64,000 nt of DNA. Origin: Mycolicibacterium sphagni. GTDB taxonomy: Bacteria > Actinomycetota > Actinomycetes > Mycobacteriales > Mycobacteriaceae. Location: positions 62,001-126,000 of the forward strand of contig NZ_NOZR01000016.1 of assembly GCF_002250655.1 (NCBI RefSeq), written 5' to 3'. The notes beneath the pieces are model-generated. The model was not told the origin of the DNA. It saw only the letters and a program-made list of their open reading frames with translations, and searched no databases. Numbering within the stretch: the stretch's first letter is position 1; the number at the start of each line of letters is the position of its first letter. The position numbers and the translations under genes were made by a program. Shown piece after piece: positions 35,123 through 42,473 of the stretch.

Positions 35123-35144
35123 TTAAGTCAAGCGATTGATTTAA
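35123..35144. promoter_or_regulatory. Operator candidate TTAAGTCAA-GCGA-TTGATTTAA
   Basis: Nine-bp arms matching at 8 of 9 positions around GCGA, directly upstream of the TetR start and overlapping the last codons of the SDR. An 18-of-20 match lies at 36029-36048 upstream of the SDR gene. Confidence 0.6.
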
Positions 35145-35959
35145 GAATCCTCGGGCTTCTTCTTCTTGGGCAACGGCTTGCCCGCCGCGGTCCCCCCGTC
35201 GACGGGTAGGACCGTCCCGGTGACATAGGGAGAACGATCGGAGGCAAAGAACAGAACTGCCTGAGCGACGTCATCGACGGTGCCCTCGCGCTCCAGCGGC
35301 CGGTCGGCGCGCATGGTCGCTCGGATACCCGCCTCGAACTTCGCGACCTGCTCGGCATCCATCCCGTGTGCCGACTTCGACACGATCGCCGTCCGGATGT
35401 GGCCAGGGGCAAGGCAGTTCACCCGGATCTCGTAGTTCGCCAGCTCGATCGCCGCACACTGGGTGAAGTGGATGACCGCGGCCTTCGACGCCCGATAGGT
35501 CATCACACCGCCACCGGCCTGGATTCCGCCGATGGAGGTCAGGTTGATGATCGAGCCGCCGCCGGTCGACTTCATCTGCCGGGCGGCGTCGCGGGTACCC
35601 GCCATGACGGCCTTGAGATTGACGGCCATGATCTTCTCGAAATCTTCGAGACCGTCGTCCAGGAAACTTCGGTGCATCTTTCCGGAGATCCCCGCGTTGT
35701 TGACCATCACGTCGAGTCGGCCGAACTTCTCCACCGCGGTGTCGACCAGTCGGGTGATCTGCTCGGTCACCGTGACGTCCGTCGATAGAAAGACGGCCCG
35801 CTCCCCATGCCGGCCGGCCAGCCCCTGGCCCTGTTCGACGTCGATATCGCCGAACACAACCGCCGCGCCCTCGGCCAGAAAACGCTCGACGATGCCGGCC
35901 CCGAGTCCCGCAGCACCGCCGGTGACGACCGCGACCTTGCCTGCCATTTCGTTGCCCAT
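35141..35959 (-). CDS. SDR-family oxidoreductase
   Basis: 272 residues. VTGGAAGLGAG cofactor loop (about 12-22), Asp ending beta-2 (FGDIDVE) suggesting NAD, NNAG at 88-91, catalytic LTSIGG...YRASK, and C-terminal VLPVDGG followed by a Lys-rich tail (KPLPKKKKPED). Monocistronic: bounded on the 5' side by the repeated operator at 36029 and on the 3' side by the TetR operator. Probably part of the same pathway as the P450 array. Confidence 0.88.
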   Translation of the reverse strand: MGNEMAGKVAVVTGGAAGLGAGIVERFLAEGAAVVFGDIDVEQGQGLAGRHGERAVFLSTDVTVTEQITRLVDTAVEKFGRLDVMVNNAGISGKMHRSFLDDGLEDFEKIMAVNLKAVMAGTRDAARQMKSTGGGSIINLTSIGGIQAGGGVMTYRASKAAVIHFTQCAAIELANYEIRVNCLAPGHIRTAIVSKSAHGMDAEQVAKFEAGIRATMRADRPLEREGTVDDVAQAVLFFASDRSPYVTGTVLPVDGGTAAGKPLPKKKKPEDS

Positions 35960-36028
35960 GACGGCCCAATCCCTCTCGTTTGCACGCCGATCCGGCGGCG
36001 TACGAAGTCAACGCGCTCGATCCGATCG

Positions 36029-36048
36029 AAGTCAAGCGCCTGATTTAA
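36029..36048. promoter_or_regulatory. Second copy of the TetR operator-like element
   Basis: Twenty bp matching 35125-35144 at 18 positions (AAGTCAAGCG, two differing bases, TGATTTAA). It lies 70 bp upstream of the SDR start, in the 297-bp divergent interval between that gene and the plus-strand P450. Confidence 0.55.
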
Positions 36049-36139
36049 ACCGGCCGATCGTGCCGAGCCTGTCGTTATCGCGCGAAAGTGCGAGTGGGCG
36101 GGCCCGACAAACCCTTTAGCGCGACTAAACGAGCGGGAT

Positions 36140-36154
36140 GAGAACCATGTTCTC
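36140..36154. promoter_or_regulatory. Palindromic operator candidate GAGAAC-CAT-GTTCTC
   Basis: Perfect 6-bp arms, 3-nt centre, about 100 bp upstream of the plus-strand P450. Nearly the same as 26027-26043. A small TTTAG/CTAAA inverted repeat (36115-36129) lies just before it. No gene is seen in the rest of the 297-bp interval 35960-36256. Confidence 0.55.
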
Positions 36155-36256
36155 TCACTTCGCCAGCAAACCTCACGCATTCCGGACATGGCATTGACAC
36201 CTTTTGAACGAAGCTGCAACAGTTGCTCACACCGCAGCCCATGGGAGGAACATCCG

Positions 36257-37438
36257 GTGACAGTGAGTGCCGACAGGGATCTCCATTACGACCCCTATGA
36301 CGTCGACCAAAACATGAACCCGTTTCCGATGTTTGCGCGGCTGCGCGAGGAAGCGCCGCTGTACTACAACCCCGATCTCGACTTCTACGCGCTGAGCCGC
36401 TTCGATGACGTGAACAAGGCCGTCATCGACCACGAAACATTCATCTCCGGCCGGGGCGCATTGCTGGAAATCATCAAATCCGGGATGGAAATTCCGGCTG
36501 GGACATTGATTTTCGAGGATCCCCCGATCCACAACATCCACCGCAATCTTTTGTCGCGGGTCTTCACCCCGCGCAAGGTGGCCGCCCTGGAGCCGCAGAT
36601 CCGCGAGTTCACCACCCGATGCCTGGATCCGCTGATCGGCACGGGCCGGTTCGACTTCGTCAACGACCTCGGCGAGCAGATGCCGATGCGGGTGATCGGC
36701 ATGCTCCTGGGCATACCTGAGGACCGGCAGCGCCAGATCACCGACCACGGCGAGGCGACACTCCAGAAAAAGGAAGTCGACCTGCTGGCCACCGGCGAGG
36801 TGTTCGCCGAGTTCATCGACTACCGGCGCGACCACCCGTCGGACGACATCATGACCGACCTGCTCAACGCCGAATTCACCGACGAGACCGGGACGCTGCG
36901 CCGGCTGGCCCGCGAAGAACTGCTGCTCTATTTGACGGTCATCGCGACCGCCGGATCCGAGACCACCACCCGGCTGATCGGCTGGGCCGGAAAGACACTG
37001 GCCGAGTACCCCGATCAGCGTCGCGAGCTGGCGGAGAACCCAGGACTGATCCCGCAGGCGGTCGAGGAAATCCTGCGCTGGGAGCCGCCGGCGCTGCAGA
37101 TCGCCCGCTACGTCGCCCGGGACACCGAGTACTACGGGCAGACCGTGCCCGCAGGTTCGGCGATGCTCATGCTCGTCGGCTCGGCCAACCGCGATCATCG
37201 CCGGTTCGCCCCCGACGGCGACGTGTTCGACATTCACCGTGAACTGAAGTCGCACATGACATTCGGGGCGGGCACCCATTTCTGCATGGGCAACGCGCTG
37301 GCGCGGATGGAAGGGCGCATCGCGCTCGAAGAAATCCTCAAGCGTTTCCCCACCTGGGACGTCGACTGGGCAGGCGCGGTCAAGTCCCAGACCACCGCGG
37401 TCCGTGGCTGGGACGCGATGCCCACGTTCATCCCCTAA
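36257..37438 (+). CDS. Cytochrome P450
   Basis: 393 residues. I-helix ATAGSETTTR, K-helix EEILR, and haem loop FGAGTHFCMG with Cys343. The GTG at 36257 has GGGAGGA 5 nt upstream; the longer frame from 36188 contains an improbable Cys-rich extension. Divergent from the SDR at 35141 and followed after 35 nt by the mycofactocin-type SDR, so the two probably act in sequence: hydroxylation, then alcohol oxidation. No dedicated ferredoxin adjoins it; the one at 34229 may serve. Confidence 0.92.
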   Translation: MTVSADRDLHYDPYDVDQNMNPFPMFARLREEAPLYYNPDLDFYALSRFDDVNKAVIDHETFISGRGALLEIIKSGMEIPAGTLIFEDPPIHNIHRNLLSRVFTPRKVAALEPQIREFTTRCLDPLIGTGRFDFVNDLGEQMPMRVIGMLLGIPEDRQRQITDHGEATLQKKEVDLLATGEVFAEFIDYRRDHPSDDIMTDLLNAEFTDETGTLRRLAREELLLYLTVIATAGSETTTRLIGWAGKTLAEYPDQRRELAENPGLIPQAVEEILRWEPPALQIARYVARDTEYYGQTVPAGSAMLMLVGSANRDHRRFAPDGDVFDIHRELKSHMTFGAGTHFCMGNALARMEGRIALEEILKRFPTWDVDWAGAVKSQTTAVRGWDAMPTFIP

Positions 37439-37473
37439 TCAACCACCAACTACAACAAGAGGATTGAAGAACC

Positions 37474-38313
37474 ATGGCAGGTCGGGTAGAAGGCAAAGTC
37501 GCATTCGTCACCGGTGCGGCGCGCGGGCAGGGGCGCGCCCATGCGGTCCGTCTGGCGCAGGAAGGCGCCGACATCATCGCCGTCGACATCTGTAAGAAGA
37601 TCGACACGGTCGAATTGATCGCCGCATCCACGCCAGAAGATCTGGCCGAGACCGCCGATCTGGTCAAGAACGCCGGCGGCCGCATTTTCACCGCTCAGGT
37701 CGACGTCCGTGACTACGACGCGCTCAAGGGCGCCGTAGACGCCGGCGTCGAGGAGTTCGGCCGCCTGGACGTCATCGTCGCCAACGCCGGTATCGGCAAC
37801 GGCGGACAGACACTGGACCAGACCAGCGAGACCGACTGGACCGCGATGATCGACATCAACCTCGGTGGTGTCTGGAAGACGGTCAAAGCCGGTGTGCCGC
37901 ACATCCTCGCGGGTGAGCGCGGCGGCTCGATCATCCTGACCAGCTCGGTCGGCGGCATCAAGGCCTACCCGCACTGCGGCCACTACGTCGCCGCTAAGCA
38001 CGGTGTCGTCGGACTGATGAAGACGTTCGCGGTCGAGCTGGGCGCCAAGAACATCCGGGTCAACTCGGTGCACCCGACCAACGTGAACACCCCGCTGTTC
38101 ATGAACGAAGGCACCATGAAGCTGTTCCGCCCCGACCTGGAGAACCCGGGCCCCGACGACATCAAGGTGGTCGGCGAGTTCATGCACACGCTGCCGATCG
38201 GTTGGGTCGAGCCCGAGGATATCGCCAATGCGGTGCTGTTCCTGGCCTCCGACGAGGCTCGCTTCATCACCGGTGTCCAGCTCCCCGTCGACGGCGGAAG
38301 CTGCTTGAAGTAA
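37474..38313 (+). CDS. Mycofactocin-coupled SDR-family oxidoreductase
   Basis: 279 residues. Cofactor loop VTGAARGQGRAHAVRLAQEGADI, the signature start of the mycofactocin-coupled SDR family, with the characteristic insertion after beta-2 (DICKKIDTVELIAASTPEDL). Catalytic SSVGG...YVAAK and C-terminal LPVDGGSCLK. Family members hold a non-exchangeable NAD that is reoxidised through mycofactocin. The mycofactocin biosynthesis genes are not in this window. Presumed to oxidise the alcohol made by the P450 just upstream. Followed by tandem hairpins. Confidence 0.9.
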   Translation: MAGRVEGKVAFVTGAARGQGRAHAVRLAQEGADIIAVDICKKIDTVELIAASTPEDLAETADLVKNAGGRIFTAQVDVRDYDALKGAVDAGVEEFGRLDVIVANAGIGNGGQTLDQTSETDWTAMIDINLGGVWKTVKAGVPHILAGERGGSIILTSSVGGIKAYPHCGHYVAAKHGVVGLMKTFAVELGAKNIRVNSVHPTNVNTPLFMNEGTMKLFRPDLENPGPDDIKVVGEFMHTLPIGWVEPEDIANAVLFLASDEARFITGVQLPVDGGSCLK

Positions 38314-38425
38314 CAGCTCCCGATCTGGCCGCTTGAATCTGGGCTACTTCATGCAAGGCTGCCGGGTCGATGGCGGGCAGCTGGGCGACGCCTGGCAGCG
38401 TCCGGATGTCGACGGGGACCTTCGA

Positions 38426-38479
38426 GGAGACACCATGTCTCCCCGAAACGCGATATCGCTGGCGATATCACGTTTTCGG
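38426..38479. terminator. Tandem hairpins between convergent units
   Basis: First hairpin 38426-38442: GGAGAC, loop ACCAT, GTCTCC. Second 38443-38479: CCGAAACGCGATATCGC and GCGATATCACGTTTTCGG, a 17-bp stem with one bulge and one mismatch, abutting the first with no gap. They lie in the 207-bp interval between the mycofactocin-type SDR (+) and the alpha/beta hydrolase (-) and probably stop transcription from both sides. Confidence 0.55.
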
Positions 38480-38520
38480 AAAGTGTCGTAACCCAGTGAC
38501 GTGGAGTCGGTCGCGTCGGC

Positions 38521-39348
38521 TTAGTCGGTCTGCTCGGCGAAGAACGTGAGCAGCAACTCGGCCAGCGCGTCGGGCTGTTCGATCTGCGGGCAATGGCCGG
38601 CCCCTTCGACGACCGCCGAACGACCGCCGGAGATTTGCCCCGCGATCTCGGCAGCCCAGCCCGGCGGCAAGAGCTTGTCCCCGGCGCCCTCGACCACCAG
38701 AACCGGGACGCCGATCCGCTCGTAGGCCCGCCTGCTCGACGGAGTCGGCGGGACATCGAGCCCCGGCCGGCGAAACCGCGCCGCCGCCAATGACTCCCAC
38801 GCACCCGGGGCGATACTCGAGTCGTAACGCCGTTGCACGTAGGCCTCATCGGCGGGGTAAGCCGGATCGAAGAACAGTGCCTCCACGATGGCCCGCATGG
38901 CCTCGAACGAGGCGTCGTACTCGTACAAAGCGGTGGTGTGCCGGTTCTTCTGGATCTCGCCGCCACCGCAGATCGTGACCGCGCTGCGGATCGGCAGCAC
39001 CGGAATTGCCGACGTCAGGTCCACCAACAGATTGATGGCACCCATCGAATTGCCGACGAAATGTGCGGAGTCGATGCCCAGCAGCGCACAGAACCGGGCG
39101 ATGTGCCGGATTCGCATGCCCCGCCCGTCGGTGAAGTCGACGACCTTGGCCGATTCGCCGAACCCGAGCATGTCCGGCGCCAACACCCGATAATTCTGCG
39201 ATAGCACGGGAATCAGCTTTTCCCAGCCGATTTGGGCACTGACCCCGAACTCGCCACCGTGCAGCAGTACGACGGGGTCACCCTCCCCCGCCTCCAGAAA
39301 ATGAGTTGTCAGCCCGTCGACCACGATGCTGCGATGCTGAACGCTCAC
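38521..39348 (-). CDS. Alpha/beta hydrolase, meta-cleavage-product-hydrolase-like
   Basis: 275 residues. Oxyanion loop VLLHGGEFGVS, nucleophile elbow VGNSMGAIN (Ser), Asp in EGAGDKLLP and His in GAGHCPQIEQP. The pattern resembles C-C bond hydrolases of the BphD/HsaD type. Final gene of the eight-gene mhp operon. The GTG start at 39348 overlaps the cyclase stop (GTGA), and the preceding open-frame extension is a shadow. A second hydrolase, mhpC, opens the same operon, so this one may take a different ring-cleavage product or a lactone/ester. Confidence 0.85.
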   Translation of the reverse strand: MSVQHRSIVVDGLTTHFLEAGEGDPVVLLHGGEFGVSAQIGWEKLIPVLSQNYRVLAPDMLGFGESAKVVDFTDGRGMRIRHIARFCALLGIDSAHFVGNSMGAINLLVDLTSAIPVLPIRSAVTICGGGEIQKNRHTTALYEYDASFEAMRAIVEALFFDPAYPADEAYVQRRYDSSIAPGAWESLAAARFRRPGLDVPPTPSSRRAYERIGVPVLVVEGAGDKLLPPGWAAEIAGQISGGRSAVVEGAGHCPQIEQPDALAELLLTFFAEQTD

Positions 39349-40334
39349 TTGATGGCGATCGGGTTGACTGGCGAGCCGACGCCACCGGTGACGCTCAACG
39401 GGGGCGCGACGAGCTGGAACTCGTAACGTCCGTCGGCAGCGCAATCGGCGGCCAGTTCGGTCAGATTCCAGTATTCGCCCAGCATCAGGCCCATGTCACG
39501 CAGGCACAGCATATGCATCGGCAGGATCGCGCCCTCCACCCCCGACGCCGGGTTCTCGACCATGAGGTTGTCGGCCGCGACCGCGGCCACCTGGTGGTCT
39601 TGCAGCCACGACGCACACGTCCAGTCCAGGCCGGCGCCCGGCTCGGTGCCGTCGCCAGTCTCTAAAAATCTTGCCCACCAACCAGTTCGGACCAGCACGA
39701 TATCGCCGGGCTCCACGGTCACGCCCTGATTCCTGGCCGCTTCGTCGAGTTCGGAAGGGGTGATCGGCTCGCCGAGCTCAAGGTAGGTCGGCACTCCTCG
39801 GAGTTTGACGATGTCGAGCAGGACGCCGCGCGAGGTGATGCCCTTGACGTCGACCTTGTCGATGCCCAGGTAGTAGGCGCCGAGGCTGGACACCGAGTCC
39901 GCGGGAAAGCCGTTGTACAGCTTGTCCTCGTAGTAGACGTGTGACAGCGCGTCCCACTGGGTGGCTGCTTGCAGCGGCATGATGATCATGTCGTCGTTGA
40001 AGCGCATCGGCCCGGCCGTGCTGTACCCGCTCAGTTGCACAGCTGCCGGATTCTTGAGCCACTTGGGCCCGTACTCCATCAGGGTGGTGGCGTCACCGCC
40101 GTCGATCGTCATCACGTGAGTCGGGTTCTGCCGGTATTGGAAGGCGCCCTGCGGACCCGACGAACCGAAGTCGACGCCGAGCGGAAACACCTTGCCGTGC
40201 TTGACCGTTGACGCCGCCTGCGCGACCTTCTCGGGCGTGATGTGGTTCAGCGTGCCGAGCTCGTCGGCATCGCCCCACCGGCCCCAGTTCCGGACGTCGT
40301 CGGCGACCCGGCGAAAATCACTCATGCTGGCCAC
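39345..40334 (-). CDS. Cyclase-family protein (PF04199, kynurenine-formamidase-like)
   Basis: 329 residues. Metal motif in PLQAATQWDALSHVYYEDKL (Trp-Asp...His, variant of H-x-G-T-H-x-D-x-P-x-H), with PGDIVLVRTGWW and the C-terminal YEFQLVAPPL strand typical of the family. Members hydrolyse amides or lactones with Zn or Mn. GTG at 40334 is favoured by AGAAGGG 9 nt upstream; ATG at 40325 and TTG at 40343 are alternatives. Coupled by 4-nt overlap to the hydrolase. Confidence 0.85.
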   Translation of the reverse strand: MASMSDFRRVADDVRNWGRWGDADELGTLNHITPEKVAQAASTVKHGKVFPLGVDFGSSGPQGAFQYRQNPTHVMTIDGGDATTLMEYGPKWLKNPAAVQLSGYSTAGPMRFNDDMIIMPLQAATQWDALSHVYYEDKLYNGFPADSVSSLGAYYLGIDKVDVKGITSRGVLLDIVKLRGVPTYLELGEPITPSELDEAARNQGVTVEPGDIVLVRTGWWARFLETGDGTEPGAGLDWTCASWLQDHQVAAVAADNLMVENPASGVEGAILPMHMLCLRDMGLMLGEYWNLTELAADCAADGRYEFQLVAPPLSVTGGVGSPVNPIAIK

Positions 40335-40339
40335 GCTGG

Positions 40340-41161
40340 TCAACCCTTCTGATAGTCGGCGGCTTGACGGGCCGCGATGTTGCCGCCGTCAGCCCAGATG
40401 ACCTGGCCGGTGATGTAACCGGCGGCCTTGCTGCCCAGGAACACCAGTACCGCGGCCTGTTCGGCCGGATTCGACACCCGCCCCAGCGGTTTGGGAATGT
40501 CGTCGAGCAGGCCCTGCCCGTACGCCGAACGCAGCTGGTCGAGGATCGGCGTTTCGGTCACACCGGGTCCGGTGCAGTTGATTCGAATGCCTCTGGCGCC
40601 CAGCGGGACGGCGCTGCTCACCGCGTAGCCGATGATCGCCTCCTTGGATAGCCGGTAACCACCGTCGACCAGTGCGTCGGGATGGTCGTGGCACCACTGG
40701 ATACCTTCGGCCATCGAGCCCGTCGCCAGCAGACCGGCCGCCTGCGGCAGGTTCTCACGGTAGTTGGCGGCGGCCAGGGAGGAGACACAAACGATCGACG
40801 AGTCCGGCCCGAGCTTTGGCAGGATGGTTTCGGTGAACTGTCGGGTGCCCAGGAAGTTGATCGTGACGACCAACAACGGATTCCCGATGCCCGACGACAC
40901 CCCGGCCACGTTGAACAGCCCATCGATGTGACCACCCACCGTCGCGGCGGCCTGATCGATCGAACCCGGATCGCCCAGGTCGACCTCGATGAATTCGCTC
41001 AGCTGCGCCCCGCCGGGGGCCGGGGGGCGAAGATCGAGGCCGACCACCACGGCGCCCAAGTCGCTGAGCTGACCGCACAGCTGCGCGCCGATGCCCGACG
41101 CGCAGCCGGTGACCACGACGCGGCGGCCGTCATATCGGAGTAGATCGTCGATGTGGGCCAC
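40340..41161 (-). CDS. SDR-family oxidoreductase, 3-alpha-hydroxysteroid-dehydrogenase-like
   Basis: 273 residues. VTGCASGIG loop (about 16-24), Asp at the end of beta-2 (GLDLRPP), catalytic CVSSLAA and a long insertion before YRLSKEA, then INCTGPGVTETPI and VIWADGG. The insertion and truncated loops resemble 3-alpha-hydroxysteroid/carbonyl reductases. GTG at 41161, 4 nt after the LLM stop. Likely oxidises a ring or side-chain hydroxyl in the mhp operon pathway. Confidence 0.85.
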   Translation of the reverse strand: MAHIDDLLRYDGRRVVVTGCASGIGAQLCGQLSDLGAVVVGLDLRPPAPGGAQLSEFIEVDLGDPGSIDQAAATVGGHIDGLFNVAGVSSGIGNPLLVVTINFLGTRQFTETILPKLGPDSSIVCVSSLAAANYRENLPQAAGLLATGSMAEGIQWCHDHPDALVDGGYRLSKEAIIGYAVSSAVPLGARGIRINCTGPGVTETPILDQLRSAYGQGLLDDIPKPLGRVSNPAEQAAVLVFLGSKAAGYITGQVIWADGGNIAARQAADYQKG

Positions 41162-41165
41162 GTGC

Positions 41166-42473
41166 TTACTTCGCTTCCCGCTTCTCCTTTTCCAACTGCG
41201 CGGCCTTGACCCGCCCTTCGTTGATCTCGGCCATCGCCTCGGGAATCTCACCGGCGGTGAACTTTCCGCCCCGGCCGGTGGGGAGACCACCGAAGGCATA
41301 GGTCTCGTCGAACTGCGGCGCTTCCACCGGCTGGCGGCGCGCCTCGACCTTGTCGATCACCGGTTCGAGGCGCTTGGCCTTGGCCGCTACAGCCTTCTCA
41401 TCCCGTTCGATGAACTCCGGCAGGATCTCCTTGCCCATGATCTCGATGGACTCCATCGTGCCCTCGTGGCTACGGGGGTTGAGCAGCAGGATGATCTCGT
41501 CGACGCCGCTGGCCTCGTAGCCGCGCAGGAACTCCCGCACGGTGTCGGGCGACCCGATGGCGCCGCGGCCCGGACCGTAGGCCAGGGTCGGGTCTTCCTT
41601 GACGGCGTTCTCGTACAGCTCCCACACACCGGTGCGACCCGGCGTGTGCATGCCGTTGATGTAGTAGTGCATGATGCCGAACGAGAAGAAGCCGCCGCCG
41701 ATCCCGATCTTCTTGAGCGCCTCTTCATCGGACTTGGCCACCATCATCGACAGGTCACCGCCGATGGCGAGCAGATTGGGGTTGATCGCCGGGGTGACCG
41801 GCGAGCCCTGCTCCTCGAATTCCTTGTAGTAACCGTCGACACGGGCCTTGAGAGCCTCGGGACCCGTGTAGGCGAAACTCAGTGCGCCGATGGCCTTCTG
41901 GGCCGCCATCTGCACCGACGACGGTCGCGTGCATGCCACCCAGACAGGCGGGTGCGGGCTCTGCAGCGGCTTGGGGATGACATTGCGGGCGGGCATCTCG
42001 ACGTGCTGCCCCTTGAAACCGGTGAACGGTACCTCGGTCATACAGCGAATGGAGACCTCGAGCGCTTCTTCCCACATCGTGCGCTTGTCGGCGGGATCGA
42101 TGTCGAAGCCACCGAGCTCGGCCACCGAAGATCCTTCACCGGTGCCGAATTCGACGCGCCCGTTGGACAGGTGGTCCAAGGTGGCGACGCGCTCGGCAAT
42201 ACGGGCCGGGTGGTTGATCGGCGGGGGCAGATGCATCACACCGAAGCCGAGCCGGATGTTCTTGGTGCGCTGGCTGGCCGCGGCCAGGAACATCTCGGGC
42301 GCGGTGGAGTGGCAGTACTCCTCCAGGAAGTGGTGCTCGGTGAGCCACACGGTGGAGAAGCCGGCCTTGTCGGCCAGCTCGACCTCGTCGAGGCCATGCT
42401 GGAACAGCTGGTGCTCGTCGTCCTCCGACCACGGCCGCGGCAGCGGGAACTCGTAGAACAGCGAGATTTTCAT
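41166..42473 (-). CDS. Luciferase-like (LLM class) flavin-dependent oxidoreductase
   Basis: 435 residues, long for the family because of a charged C-terminal extension (ending AQLEKEKREAK). TIM-barrel features: FSTVWLTEHHF, LDHLSNGRVEFGTGEG, PPVWVACTRPSS and LLNPRSHEGTMESIEI. Two-component FMN monooxygenases of this class hydroxylate or carry out Baeyer-Villiger oxidation with reduced flavin from a separate reductase; none is seen beside it. ATG at 42473 overlaps the flavoprotein stop (ATGA). Confidence 0.87.
   Translation of the reverse strand: MKISLFYEFPLPRPWSEDDEHQLFQHGLDEVELADKAGFSTVWLTEHHFLEEYCHSTAPEMFLAAASQRTKNIRLGFGVMHLPPPINHPARIAERVATLDHLSNGRVEFGTGEGSSVAELGGFDIDPADKRTMWEEALEVSIRCMTEVPFTGFKGQHVEMPARNVIPKPLQSPHPPVWVACTRPSSVQMAAQKAIGALSFAYTGPEALKARVDGYYKEFEEQGSPVTPAINPNLLAIGGDLSMMVAKSDEEALKKIGIGGGFFSFGIMHYYINGMHTPGRTGVWELYENAVKEDPTLAYGPGRGAIGSPDTVREFLRGYEASGVDEIILLLNPRSHEGTMESIEIMGKEILPEFIERDEKAVAAKAKRLEPVIDKVEARRQPVEAPQFDETYAFGGLPTGRGGKFTAGEIPEAMAEINEGRVKAAQLEKEKREAK

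Noticed and set aside
36188..36256. N-terminal extension of the plus-strand P450
   Set aside because: The extension has no family similarity and the GTG at 36257 has a strong ribosome-binding site.
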